The notes under the pieces were generated by a model. That model had not been told where the DNA came from and did no database searches. It saw only the letters and a program-made list of their open reading frames with translations. DNA of 64,000 bases, taken from Saccharibacillus deserti. Lineage in GTDB: Bacteria; Bacillota; Bacilli; Paenibacillales; Paenibacillaceae. Each line of letters begins with the position of its first letter. The stretch's first letter is position 1. The position numbers and the translations under genes are program-made. Below are positions 38,826-47,800 of this stretch, one piece after another. Where the stretch lies: positions 356,156 to 420,155 of the forward strand of contig NZ_JABJVN010000003.1 in assembly GCF_013618475.1 (NCBI RefSeq), in the 5' to 3' direction.

Positions 38826-39037
38826 GATCTATAGATCCGTACGGCCCGGCCCAGGGGCACGGCTGCGCGGATCCGCATCGGCCAAGCCTTTCACAAGAGC
38901 TCAATCCTACCTTAAGCCCACATTAAATTTTGGGATTTACGAGTCGTTTCCCCGATTGGCGCGTATATACGCCAAAGAACATGTATCCGCTTGCAGCGAA
39001 GCGCAAAGCGGCGGGACACATCCGAGGAGGAGACAGC

Positions 39038-40126
39038 ATGAGCGGAACAAGAAACCGGACAAGCAAGAAGATTCCCGCACTGGCTGCGATCGCATTGATG
39101 ACGGCATTGACCGGTTCGGTCCTGCCGCCGGAACGGGCGGCCGCCGCACCTGCGGGCCAGGAACGGCCGGGCAGCGGACGGGAAACGAAGGCTCCGCAGA
39201 ACGGGACCAAGCCCCGGCGCGAGGCAGCCGGTTCGCAGGCGGCGCCCGCTTCCGGCGAAGCCGCGGATTTGCCGTCGGCGATGCCGCTTCGATCGGGGGC
39301 TTCCGCATCGGGGAATGCCGCGTCCGCCGCTTCCGCGTTTGCCAAGCTGGCAGCCGCGAACGATGTGCCGCGCATGTGGGCTTATATCGATTCGCGGGCG
39401 GAGGCGTCCTCGCCGGCGGCCGTAACCGTCTGGCTGCGCCGCCTGGAAGCGGTCCAAACGAAGCGGCTGATCGCATTGGATGAACAATTGAGCGCAGAGA
39501 ACGTGCAGCAGGCGCTGATGAGGACGGATCAGTTCGACAGCAAAGACGGAAGCTGGCTGCGCAGCGTCCGCACCGGAGTGCCGAAAGCCGATGCGCTGCT
39601 GAAAGAAATGGCGGCGCAAGGCTATGTGCTGGATACCGCCGAGGGGTATTATTTTCCGAAGATCGATTATGAACGCTACCGGAAATATGCTTCGGAAGTA
39701 AGCGCACGCTACGCCGCCTATCTGACGATCCGCGCCGACGAGACGAGAAGCGAATTGACCAAAGATGCCGGGCTGATCGTCAGTTGGGCCGAGCTGCTGG
39801 AACGGGCCGAGCGCCAAAGTCTCTACCTGCACAACTATCCGAACTCGCCCGAGGATGAAGTGGTGATGCGCATGTATCGGCAGTCGCTATATATCGCCTT
39901 ATACGGTACGGACAATGTGCCGCTGTTCGATCACGAGAATCAACGGATCGAACCGGATGCGAAGAAGGCATACGAGCGCCAGGTACGCAAAAGCGGACAA
40001 TCGCCGTTTGCCCGAAGCCTGCGCGGGTACATGCGGGTACTGGCCGACGGCGGCGGAAAGCTGACGCCTGCGGCTGACGCTTATCGCGAAGCGCAGGATC
40101 CGTGGGGAGAAGCATGGAAGGAATAA
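39038..40126 (+). CDS. Secreted protein of unknown function
   Basis: The ATG at 39038 follows GAGGAGGAG; 362 residues. A signal peptide (residues 1-32) ends near A-A-A-A-P. A low-complexity Ala/Gly/Pro/Ser-rich stretch follows up to about residue 95, then a mostly helical globular domain. In that domain W-L-R-R-L-E, Y-Y-F-P-K-I-D-Y and a later Y-I-A-L-Y-G-T segment suggest a conserved fold, but I do not recognise the family. No cysteine pair or catalytic motif stands out. Monocistronic. Confidence 0.7.
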   Translation: MSGTRNRTSKKIPALAAIALMTALTGSVLPPERAAAAPAGQERPGSGRETKAPQNGTKPRREAAGSQAAPASGEAADLPSAMPLRSGASASGNAASAASAFAKLAAANDVPRMWAYIDSRAEASSPAAVTVWLRRLEAVQTKRLIALDEQLSAENVQQALMRTDQFDSKDGSWLRSVRTGVPKADALLKEMAAQGYVLDTAEGYYFPKIDYERYRKYASEVSARYAAYLTIRADETRSELTKDAGLIVSWAELLERAERQSLYLHNYPNSPEDEVVMRMYRQSLYIALYGTDNVPLFDHENQRIEPDAKKAYERQVRKSGQSPFARSLRGYMRVLADGGGKLTPAADAYREAQDPWGEAWKE

Positions 40127-40221
40127 CGCTGCCGATTCGGCCGAAATACAGACAAATGAACAAAGTGTGTCGAGAAAATGCGAAATCCGCCCTTTTTTTT
40201 CCATAAATCATGAGTCAAAAG

Positions 40222-40257
40222 CGGCTAATAACGTTAAATATACACAAAGCTTAGCCG
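40222..40257. other. Hairpin before a small hypothetical gene
   Basis: CGGCTAA and TTAGCCG pair around an AT-rich loop that contains TAACGTTA. It might be a degenerate relative of the 24-base repeat family or a regulatory site. Confidence 0.35.
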
Positions 40258-40294
40258 ACATGTAGGATAAGATCACGCGAAGGGAGAGAATCGA

Positions 40295-40564
40295 ATGAGC
40301 AAAAGCCGCCGACATCCGCACCATCTACCGTTTACCGCCGCTTTTGCGCTCATTCAGGCACTGCGTGAACCGGCCGGCGTTCGGGAGACCGAAGCGCGTA
40401 CCGATTTTCGCGGCGGACCTGACCGGCAGATGGAACCTTTTGCCTTTTTGCCGGATTCGGGAGATTCTTTTCGCCCTGCTTCGCATGAAGAGTTTCGCCC
40501 GGACTTTTTGAATCCGCTTTCTTCCGACCTTCCGCAGAACGGCAATCCGAAGCGGAAGCATTGA
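40295..40564 (+). CDS. Small hypothetical protein
   Basis: An 89-residue, polar protein with GGGAGAG 10 bases before its ATG. It is rich in Pro, His, Asp and Arg, has no membrane segment or recognisable domain, and is probably largely unstructured. Support comes only from the ribosome-binding site and the spacing from its neighbours. Confidence 0.5.
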   Translation: MSKSRRHPHHLPFTAAFALIQALREPAGVRETEARTDFRGGPDRQMEPFAFLPDSGDSFRPASHEEFRPDFLNPLSSDLPQNGNPKRKH

Positions 40565-40587
40565 CGGGAATCCGTCTTATTCTCCTG

Positions 40588-40626
40588 CCCGGCAGGCTCC
40601 GGCGTACCCGCCCGGGGTCTTTTTTG
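40588..40626 (+). terminator. Weak terminator candidate
   Basis: CCCGG and CCGGG can pair across a GC-rich loop and are followed by six T. Confidence 0.4.
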
Positions 40627-40804
40627 TTTTCCGCCGCGCCGAACGCGATGACGAAAATGGGGTTCGGCCGCAGCTCCCCGCGTCTATGCTTGCGCCTCGA
40701 CTGCCGGAGTTCCATAATAGAAACGACACGGATTCCGGTCTGCGCATCCGGTGCAGCCGGTTACGGGTCCGTACCGAATCCCTTAAGGAAAGAAGGCTTT
40801 TATC

Positions 40805-41554
40805 ATGAACGATACCCTTTCACTGCTGATGAACCACCGTTCCGTACGCAAATATACCGATCAACCCGTTGCCCGGGAGCATCTCGAAGCGATTGTGGCT
40901 GCAGGCCAGATGGCTTCAAGTTCCAGCAATGTGCAGGCCTATACCGTTATTGCCGTTACCGATCCCGATTTGAAAAACAAGCTATCGGCCCATGCGGGCA
41001 ATCAGGCTTATATTCGCGAGTGCCCGGTCTTTCTGGTCTGGTGCGCCGATCTTTCCCGTCTCAAAAAAGCCGCCAAGACGCATACTCCGGACGTTCCTTC
41101 GTACGAAGGCGCAGCCGAGAATTTTATCGTAGCGACGGTGGATGCGGCGCTTGCGTCCCAGAACGCGGCCGTAGCCGCCGAATCGTTGGGACTGGGCATC
41201 GTCTATATCGGCGGTATCCGCAACGAGATCGAACAGGTCTCGGAAACGCTTGGACTGCCCGACTATGTCTACCCGGTGTTCGGCATGTGCGTCGGCTACC
41301 CCGATCCGCAGCACGGGGCGGGCCTGCGTCCGCGGCTTCCGCTTGAAGCGGTGCTGCACATGAACGGCTACAGCGAAGAGCAGAGCGAGCGCGGCGTGGA
41401 AGCGTACGACGAGACATCGGTTCGCTATATCACGGAGCGTACCGGCGGACAGCGCACCTCTTCCTGGTCGGAGCAGATGGCGGTCAAACTGACCACGCCT
41501 TCGCGTATGCAGCTCCGCGCTTTTTTGGAGAGCAAAGGCCTGAACAAAGAGTAA
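40805..41554 (+). CDS. NADPH-dependent flavin/nitro reductase, NfrA/NfsA type
   Basis: A 249-residue FMN enzyme with GGAAAGAAGG upstream. The N-terminal N-H-R-S-V-R-K-Y FMN-phosphate-binding motif and the downstream I-G-G-I-R-N and Y-P-V-F-G-M-C-V-G-Y-P segments are characteristic of the NfsA/FRP group. It reduces flavins, quinones or nitro compounds with NADPH in the cytoplasm. Length is normal for the family. Confidence 0.93.
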   Translation: MNDTLSLLMNHRSVRKYTDQPVAREHLEAIVAAGQMASSSSNVQAYTVIAVTDPDLKNKLSAHAGNQAYIRECPVFLVWCADLSRLKKAAKTHTPDVPSYEGAAENFIVATVDAALASQNAAVAAESLGLGIVYIGGIRNEIEQVSETLGLPDYVYPVFGMCVGYPDPQHGAGLRPRLPLEAVLHMNGYSEEQSERGVEAYDETSVRYITERTGGQRTSSWSEQMAVKLTTPSRMQLRAFLESKGLNKE

Positions 41555-41636
41555 CGCCGGCGCAGAACGATCAACGAACCGACCCGCCCGGCGCCCTGCC
41601 GGGCAGAGGCGCCGCAGCGAAACGAAGGAGTACGGG

Positions 41637-42542
41637 ATGCTGGAATCCATCAAAGAATTTATCCGGGCCTGGCGCGATTATCCGCTGCAGCCGGGGGACG
41701 TGATCGGAGAACGCTACGAAGTGGCCGAATGGTTGGGCATGGGCAGCTACGGCCTGAGCTACCGCTGTATCGACCGGGAGAGCGGGGGCGAGGTGGCGCT
41801 CAAGCAGGCCAAGCCGAGCCGCCGCCGTCTCGCTTCTTTCCTGCTGAAGCGGGAGAACGAAGCGCTGCTGGCGATGGACCACCCTTTTATTCCCCGCTGC
41901 CGTGGGTTCTTCTCCGATCGCCGCAGCGTGTGGCTGGCCGCCGATTATGTGCGCGGGCGGACGCTGGAAGATCTGATCTTCGAAGAAGGCCGGGTATTCG
42001 ATGAAGCCGACTGCCTGAGCTGGGCGCTGGAACTGTTGGACCGGATCGCCCACGTGCATCGGCGCGGATATGTGCATCTGGATATCCGGATTCCGAACGT
42101 GATGATGGACGACGCCGGTATCCATCTGATCGATTTCGGGCTGGCCCGGCGGATCGGCGAAGACGGGGCCCAAGCTCCGGACGGCTCGCCGCTGCCGAGT
42201 CGCGTGCCGCCCCGAATCGTATCGGATCTTGAAGATGCCGGCCATCTGCTGCTGTATATGCTGTATTCCGGTTACACGCCGCCGGGCGGGACACGGGAAA
42301 CGCCGGATACGGCCGAAGCGGCTGCCGGGACTCTGGCTGCCGGCCTGCAGGAAGCGCAGGGTCCTTCGTGGGAAGAAGAGCTTTCGCTGTCCGGGCCGAC
42401 CGCCGCGCTGCTGCGCAGACTCCTGCGTCTGGACGCTCCTTTTGCCGATGCGGAGGAAGCTTCCGGTGCGATTCGATTGAGCCTGGAGCAGATTCGCCGC
42501 GGCAGTGGACCGGAAGCCTCGCAGCAGGACCCCGCACTCTAA
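41637..42542 (+). CDS. Small Hanks-type serine/threonine protein kinase
   Basis: A 301-residue cytoplasmic kinase starting after AAGGAG. The Gly-rich loop is G-M-G-S-Y-G, the ATP-anchoring Lys is K56, the catalytic loop is H147-L-D149-I-R151-I-P-N154 and the metal-binding D166-F-G is intact. The usual catalytic-loop Lys is replaced by Arg151. No transmembrane helix or PASTA domain follows, unlike PrkC. The C-terminal part is short, with an Ala/Glu-rich segment. It should phosphorylate proteins, but no partner or phosphatase gene is adjacent. Confidence 0.9.
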   Translation: MLESIKEFIRAWRDYPLQPGDVIGERYEVAEWLGMGSYGLSYRCIDRESGGEVALKQAKPSRRRLASFLLKRENEALLAMDHPFIPRCRGFFSDRRSVWLAADYVRGRTLEDLIFEEGRVFDEADCLSWALELLDRIAHVHRRGYVHLDIRIPNVMMDDAGIHLIDFGLARRIGEDGAQAPDGSPLPSRVPPRIVSDLEDAGHLLLYMLYSGYTPPGGTRETPDTAEAAAGTLAAGLQEAQGPSWEEELSLSGPTAALLRRLLRLDAPFADAEEASGAIRLSLEQIRRGSGPEASQQDPAL

Positions 42543-42604
42543 CCGCCTCGCGGCGAATTTCGCATTTTCCGGGGGAATACCTGGGTCCGGGCAGCGCAAA
42601 TAAA

Positions 42605-42653
42605 ACCAAAAGCCGTTCTCTTCGTCAGATCGACGAGGAGAACGGCTTTTTGG
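42605..42653. terminator. Bidirectional terminator between the kinase and small basic protein genes
   Basis: AAAAGCCGTTCTC and GAGAACGGCTTTTT pair around an inner hairpin. Confidence 0.9.
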
Positions 42654-42686
42654 CATTTCCGGCAAAGGGGATACCGATGCTTTCGA

Positions 42687-42890
42687 TCAACTGGAGCTTC
42701 CGGATTTTCTTTTGTAATACGAGTGTCCGTGACGTCCATGCCCGCCGTGCCGGTAATCGGAAGACGAAGAACGCGAATATCTCGGGCGGCTGCTGGAACC
42801 GTGGCGGCGGCCGCGATGACTGCTGGAACCGCGTTTATGGCTTGAACTCGAAGCGGAGTGGATGATTTTGTCGACAATTTTCTTGAACAT
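42687..42890 (-). CDS. Small Ser/Arg/His/Lys-rich basic protein
   Basis: A 67-residue protein with a perfect AAGGAGG 9 bases before its ATG (position 42890). After a short amphipathic start (M-F-K-K-I-V-D-K-I-I-H) the rest is almost only Ser, Arg, His, Lys, Gly and Tyr, with no cysteine. Such composition suggests nucleic-acid or surface binding, or a spore-associated or metal-binding role; none is proven. The frame remains open upstream but without a start site. Confidence 0.65.
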   Translation of the reverse strand: MFKKIVDKIIHSASSSSHKRGSSSHRGRRHGSSSRPRYSRSSSSDYRHGGHGRHGHSYYKRKSGSSS

Positions 42891-43225
42891 GACTGATTCC
42901 TCCTTAAAAGTGGTCGTCTCAGTGTCCTTCGGCTTTGCGGCGATGAAGGGTATACGCAGTACACAGGCGGGCGTTTCAATTCGGATGCGTTCACGAGCTG
43001 CAGGTTGTTGCTTCAAAATTACCCGATTTGGCAGGCGAGGAACATTAGAACTTGATGAGAAAAAGTCCTGCGGCAAAATGCGGCTTCGAACAAGGTTTAC
43101 AGGCGGATGTTTCTCCCGGTACACTGGTCTAGGCAGGGAGCGTTCCATAGGGAAAACGACTTCGCCGAACCTGCCCGCCGCTGCGGAAAAATGTTCGGGA
43201 AGCGACCATTCGAGGAGGAATCAGG

Positions 43226-44044
43226 ATGCAAAAAACAGAGGAAATTATGGAAGCGCGCGATTTTATCGCCGCCAAGACGGAGCACCAACCGACGATCGGT
43301 CTGATTCTGGGATCGGGTCTGGGCACACTCGCCGACGAGATCGAGAACGCAGTCGTGATTCCGTACGCCGACATTCCGTATTTCGCGAAATCGGAAGCGA
43401 TCGGCCATGCCAACGAGCTGGTCATCGGGCAGTTGAACGGCAAGACGGTTGTCGCGATGAAAGGACGTTTCCATTACTACGAAGGGTATTCGCTCAAGGA
43501 AGTCACGTTCCCGGTTCGGGTGATGAAGGCGCTGGGCGTCGAGACGGTTATCGTGACCAATGCCTGCGGAGCGGTCAATACGAGTTTCAAGCCTGGCGAT
43601 CTGATGCTGATCAGCGATCACATCAATCTCGTCGGCGCCAATCCGCTGATCGGGCCGAACAACAGCGAGCTGGGCGTACGTTTCCCCGACGTCTCGCAGG
43701 TCTATAACCGCGAACTGCGGGAGCTGGCACAGGAAGTGGCGGCGCAGCAGGGCACGGCATTGCAGCAGGGCGTATACGCCTGGTGGAGCGGCCCGGCTTA
43801 CGAGACGCCTGCGGAGATCCGCATGATCCGTACGCTCGGCGGCGACGCGGTCGGCATGTCCACCGTACCCGAGACGATCGTAGCCGTTCACGGCGGGATG
43901 AAAGTGCTCGGTATCTCCTGCCTGACGAACATGGCCTGCGGCATTCTGGATCAGCCGCTCAGCCACGACGAAGTGATCGAAGTAGCCGCACAGGTACGCG
44001 AGAAATTCGTCGGTCTGGTCAAAGGCATCCTGGCCCGGGCGTAA
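43226..44044 (+). CDS. punA: Purine nucleoside phosphorylase
   Basis: A 272-residue trimeric-type enzyme with GAGGAGG upstream. It shows the phosphate-binding G-S-G-L-G near residue 31, then G-R-F-H-Y-Y-E-G-Y and the base/ribose site around T-N-A-C-G and G-M-S-T-V-P-E. It splits inosine and guanosine (and their deoxy forms) with phosphate to base and ribose-1-phosphate. Stand-alone gene followed by a terminator. Confidence 0.95.
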   Translation: MQKTEEIMEARDFIAAKTEHQPTIGLILGSGLGTLADEIENAVVIPYADIPYFAKSEAIGHANELVIGQLNGKTVVAMKGRFHYYEGYSLKEVTFPVRVMKALGVETVIVTNACGAVNTSFKPGDLMLISDHINLVGANPLIGPNNSELGVRFPDVSQVYNRELRELAQEVAAQQGTALQQGVYAWWSGPAYETPAEIRMIRTLGGDAVGMSTVPETIVAVHGGMKVLGISCLTNMACGILDQPLSHDEVIEVAAQVREKFVGLVKGILARA

Positions 44045-44193
44045 GCGGCCGGTTAGCCTCGCAGGAGCTGCGGCAGGAAATCGGGAGCAAGCCGTGAAAG
44101 CTTGCGGGCAGAGCTTGGGGAGAATTTGGGAAGAGTTCGGAAAGAGTTCGAGAAAAGCGCGATGACGGCTCCGGAAAGTGTGAGAGGAGTTGG

Positions 44194-44238
44194 GAAAGAG
44201 CCAGACAGCCGGTTGAACGGCTGTTTGGCTCTTTTTTT
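44194..44238 (+). terminator. Terminator of the purine nucleoside phosphorylase gene
   Basis: AGAGCC-GACAGCCG and CGGCTGT-GGCTCT form a stem followed by seven T. Confidence 0.9.
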
Positions 44239-44322
44239 GCATAGGCAGCCTATCTGGGAAACCGAAGATCGGCTAGCGAATCCAGGGAGCGTTAAACGGA
44301 CAGATGGGTGCTTTTTTCAAAC

Positions 44323-44456
44323 CTAACGAATCGTCATATCGCTAATCGATCGTAAAGCGGGTATTTTCGCTCAAATCGGGTGAATAGCGATACGAGGATT
44401 CGTTAGCATTCCAAACGGGCCGCGAAGCCGCAAATAGCGATAGGACGATTCGTTGG
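44323..44456. repeat. Second cluster of the 24-base intergenic repeat (three copies)
   Basis: Copies at 44323-44346 (minus), 44383-44406 (plus) and 44433-44456 (plus) share the AATAGCG start and ATTCGTTAG end with the cluster at 36.0 kb. The spacing between units (about 50-60 bases from start to start) is similar in both clusters. Confidence 0.85.
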
Positions 44457-44464
44457 AATATGGA

Positions 44465-44491
44465 CGATTGAAGCGATTGAAGCGATTGAAG
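44465..44491 (+). repeat. Three tandem copies of CGATTGAAG
   Basis: Perfect 9-base tandem repeat immediately after the 24-base repeat cluster. It may be a slippage product. Confidence 0.9.
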
Positions 44492-44670
44492 CACGGCTTC
44501 CGCCATAGCCGTACCGAATCGCCGCGGCCGACAGGGACCCAACCTGTCGTTCCCTGTCGTTCGCCGCGCCATCGAATCGACAGGCCGGGTGCGCAAAAGC
44601 TGTTGAATTGTTGAACCAATCAGAGTGGGCCAGGGGATTAGGATCGAACAAAAGCCGGCGATCCGGCTGC

Positions 44671-45588
44671 TCAATCCCGGGAAGGAGAATAGAAAAGCCT
44701 GGCGTTGTCGAGCAGGAGGGTGCGGGCGGCGGATTCGTCGATTCCCCGCAGCCGTGCCCATTCGCGGCAGACATCGGCAGTCATGGAAGGATGGGTGCCG
44801 CGTCCGGCGAAAGGTCCTTCGAACGGCCAGGGTCCGTCGGTCTCGCTCATGACAAGCGGGTCCGGATAGCGGCACGCAAGCTCGCGGATTTCTTCTTCGT
44901 AGAGAAGATCCGGCGTGAAGGAGACGAAATATCCGTTGGTTATCATGCGATCGACCGTGGCGGGCGAGCCTTTGAACCAATGGAAATGGGCCCGCCCGAT
45001 CCCGTGGCGCTCAAGCAGATCGCAGACGGTATCGGCATCTTCGTAGACGGCATGCAGCACAATCGGCAGATCGTGCCGGGCGGCAAAAATAACGAATCGC
45101 TCGAGCAGGCGGACATAGCCGGCTTCGTCCAGCGCCTCGCCGCGCTCGGCCGCTTCCAGCCGACTGTAGTATGGCAGGCCGACTTCGCCGACCGCCGCCA
45201 TGCGGGACGCGGCAGCGGGGCTTGAGCCAAGCGGGGATGCCGCCGGCTCCTCCGCACGGCTCAAAGGGGCCGGCGGCGCAGCGGCACCGCCCTGCGGTTC
45301 TGCCGCCTCGCGCCCTGCGGCGGCCGTCCGCGCTTCCATCCAGGCGAACAGCGCTTCTTCTTCCTCGGGAGTCGGAAGAGGCTGCTCGGGATGGAAGCCG
45401 TAGGCCGGGCGCACGAGGCCCGGGGCCTGCATCGCCAGCCGTTCGGTCCGGCGGGCGGATTCCAGGTTCATCGAGACGGCGACGACAAACTCGCCGCCCT
45501 CCTCTTGAAATTCGCGCAGCATCCGGGCCGCTTGTTCCGGCTCATACTGCTCGAGATGAATATGCGTGTCGGCCAGTTTGACAGTCAT
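44671..45588 (-). CDS. TatD-family metal-dependent hydrolase with an inserted linker
   Basis: A 305-residue protein with AAGGAGG upstream. The metal motifs are present: D-T-H-I-H at the start, the Glu in V-G-E-V-G-L-P, His in V-L-H-A and H-F-H-W, and the Asp in S-E-T-D-G. Usual TatD proteins have 255-265 residues; here an Ala/Pro/Gly-rich insertion of about 40 residues (near 90-130) accounts for the difference. TatD proteins act as DNA exonucleases or similar hydrolases. Reads toward the 44.3 kb repeat cluster. Confidence 0.88.
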   Translation of the reverse strand: MTVKLADTHIHLEQYEPEQAARMLREFQEEGGEFVVAVSMNLESARRTERLAMQAPGLVRPAYGFHPEQPLPTPEEEEALFAWMEARTAAAGREAAEPQGGAAAPPAPLSRAEEPAASPLGSSPAAASRMAAVGEVGLPYYSRLEAAERGEALDEAGYVRLLERFVIFAARHDLPIVLHAVYEDADTVCDLLERHGIGRAHFHWFKGSPATVDRMITNGYFVSFTPDLLYEEEIRELACRYPDPLVMSETDGPWPFEGPFAGRGTHPSMTADVCREWARLRGIDESAARTLLLDNARLFYSPSRD

Positions 45589-45672
45589 GGCGGATGAACC
45601 TCCTTTTGAAATGTGGTCATAATGATCACTTTTATTGAGCCGGCAGCTATGGGCTGCGGGCCTTCAGCTTCT

Positions 45673-46599
45673 TCAGCTTTCGAAAGTCCCGCTCCGGATT
45701 TTACGCTGTTCTTCCTTCATCAGCCCGGTCAGTTCGCGGCGCAGGGCCAAGAATTCCGGCGACTCCGCGATTTCTTCGCGGCGCGGGCGCGGGAAAGGGA
45801 CTTCGATCCGCCGCAGGACGGCGGAAGGGCGGCCGGACAGCACGTAGATCGTGTCCGACAGCAGCAGCGCTTCCTCGATATGGTGGGTGACGAACAGGAC
45901 GGAGCGCCGCGTCTCTTCCCAGATATCGAGCAGCCAGGCCTGCATCTCGCTGCGGGTAAAAGCATCGAGCGCGCTGAACGGCTCGTCGAGACACATCAGC
46001 TCGTGCGGGCTGAGCAGCGCACGAACGAACGCCGCGCGCTGCTGCATACCGCCGGACAGCGTATGCGGGTACGCCTGCTCGAAGCCGGACAGACCGGCAC
46101 GCGCCATCCAGCGCCGCGCTTCTTCGAGCGTCTCCCGGCGCGGCGTTCCGTTCACTTCGCGGTCCAAGGCCACGTTGTCTTCGATCGTACGCCACGGGAA
46201 CAGAGCGGGCTGCTGCGGCATATAAGCGATATGGCCGCGTTCGCCGGCGATGCTGCGGCCATCCAGCGCGATCTCGCCGGCGTCCGGGCGCAGCAGTCCG
46301 CCGATGAGGTGAAACAGCGTGCTTTTGCCCGAACCCGACGGTCCGACCAGGCTGACGAACTCGCCTTCGCGTACCTCGAGCGAGACGCCGCCGATGACCG
46401 GCAGCGGTCGGCGTTTGCTGCCGAAAGACTTGTGCACGCCGGACAGCGCCAGCTTGACCGGCGTGTCCGCTGCGCCGGTTCTTACGGAATCTGCCGCTAG
46501 GCCGGCTGCCGTACCGCCGCTTGCCGCGCTTTCGGGCGATCCGCCGACCAGGCGGTCTTCCGCCGCCGTCCGTCCGCTTTCTTTTTCCCGTTCACTCAT
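45673..46599 (-). CDS. ABC importer ATPase for thiamine precursor (ThiZ/SsuB type)
   Basis: The start at 46599 follows GGAAGGAGG and overlaps the permease stop (ATGA); 308 residues. An unusual Glu/Ala/Gly-rich N-terminal segment of about 45 residues precedes a standard nucleotide-binding domain: Walker A G-P-S-G-S-G-K-S-T, signature L-S-G-G-M-Q-Q-R, Walker B M-C-L-D-E-P-F. The nitrate/taurine/pyrimidine-type importer ATPases are closest. Last gene of the TPP-controlled operon. Confidence 0.9.
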   Translation of the reverse strand: MSEREKESGRTAAEDRLVGGSPESAASGGTAAGLAADSVRTGAADTPVKLALSGVHKSFGSKRRPLPVIGGVSLEVREGEFVSLVGPSGSGKSTLFHLIGGLLRPDAGEIALDGRSIAGERGHIAYMPQQPALFPWRTIEDNVALDREVNGTPRRETLEEARRWMARAGLSGFEQAYPHTLSGGMQQRAAFVRALLSPHELMCLDEPFSALDAFTRSEMQAWLLDIWEETRRSVLFVTHHIEEALLLSDTIYVLSGRPSAVLRRIEVPFPRPRREEIAESPEFLALRRELTGLMKEEQRKIRSGTFES

Positions 46600-47396
46600 G
46601 TCGTTTCGCCTCCTTCCGCGTTTCCGCTTCGCCGTCCGCCGCGCACGACCAGCCGTTCGATCAGCGTGACCAGCAGGAACAGCAGCAGGCTGAGCGCGAC
46701 GATAATGACGATCGCCGCGAAGATGCGGTCGGTGCGGAACGCCGATTTTTGCAGGATCATATAGTAGCCGATGCCTTTCTGGGCCCCGATCCATTCCGCG
46801 ATAACGGCGCCCATGACGCTGTACGTCGCCGCGATGCGCAGTCCCGAGAACAGGGAAGGCAGGGCGTGGGGGAATTCCAGTTTACGGAAAATCTGTCCCC
46901 GTTTCGCTCCGATCATGCGCATATAATTCAGCATGGTCCGGTCGGTCTGCGCGAATCCGTCCATCGTCGAGACGGCAACGGGGAAGAAGCAGACCAGCGT
47001 AATGACGATGATCTTCGGCAGCAGGCCGAACCCGAACCAGATCATGAGCAGCGGCGCAAGCGCGATCGTCGGCACATTCTGGCTCAGGATCAGCAGCGGA
47101 TAGAGCGCCGAACGGAGCAGCGGAACGAGATGCAGCAGGCAGGCGACCAGCAGACCGAACGCCGAGCCGATCGCGAATCCGATCAGCGTAAGCCTGAGTG
47201 TGGACAGGGTATGCATCCGGAGCGAGTCCGCGCTGCGCGCCGCTTCACCGGCAATGATCGACGGAGACGGCAGAATCCAGGCTTCGATCGCGAAGAAGCG
47301 GACCGCCGATTCCCACAGCGCCAAAAACAAGAGGACCGCCACGAAGGGCGGCCACGCGGAGCGAAACCATTGAGCCAACGTCGAGCGCAGGTTCAT
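46596..47396 (-). CDS. ABC importer permease for thiamine precursor (ThiX type)
   Basis: A 266-residue integral membrane protein with about six helices and the binding-protein-dependent EAA loop (M-R-M-I-G-A-K). Its start overlaps the end of the preceding gene by 4 bases, and its end overlaps the ATPase start by 4. It belongs to the SsuC/TauC/ThiX group and should form a homodimeric pore. Confidence 0.9.
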   Translation of the reverse strand: MNLRSTLAQWFRSAWPPFVAVLLFLALWESAVRFFAIEAWILPSPSIIAGEAARSADSLRMHTLSTLRLTLIGFAIGSAFGLLVACLLHLVPLLRSALYPLLILSQNVPTIALAPLLMIWFGFGLLPKIIVITLVCFFPVAVSTMDGFAQTDRTMLNYMRMIGAKRGQIFRKLEFPHALPSLFSGLRIAATYSVMGAVIAEWIGAQKGIGYYMILQKSAFRTDRIFAAIVIIVALSLLLFLLVTLIERLVVRGGRRSGNAEGGETT

Positions 47397-47692
47397 GGAC
47401 GGTATTTGGCGGTCAGGCGTTCCATGCTGATGCCGTCCGGAGTCGGATAATGTGCGATCTTGATCTGGGAGATCACGCTTGGCGCACCGGCTTCGGTCAG
47501 CGCGTCATGCATCTGCCGCACGATCTCGAGCAGTTCCGGCAGTTCGCCTTCGAGGGTCGTTTCCAGCGCATGGACTTCGTATTTGACGCCGGAGCGCTGG
47601 ATGACTTCGATCGCTTTGTCTACGTAAGGAATGGAATCTTCGCCGTTGGGCGTTTTGGGAATAACCTGAATACTGAGCAAAGTCGTTGCCAT
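47393..47692 (-). CDS. Thiamine-binding protein, MTH1187/YkoF type
   Basis: A 99-residue ferredoxin-like-fold protein. It matches the small MTH1187 (UPF0045) family, with a pattern I-Q-V-I-P, V-D-K-A-I-E-V-I and V-H-A-L-E-T-T-L-E-G. Related proteins bind thiamine or its pyrimidine moiety, and its position in a TPP-riboswitch operon agrees. Possibly a cytoplasmic acceptor or sensor for the imported ligand. Confidence 0.88.
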   Translation of the reverse strand: MATTLLSIQVIPKTPNGEDSIPYVDKAIEVIQRSGVKYEVHALETTLEGELPELLEIVRQMHDALTEAGAPSVISQIKIAHYPTPDGISMERLTAKYRP

Positions 47693-47800
47693 GTTCTAAG
47701 CTTCCTCTCTGTAAAACGAAATAGGGCCGCGCGATCCGTGCGGAAAAAGCGGCCGCGGTAACATGAAATCGCGGATACGGGCAGCGCGGGCTTTACTTGG

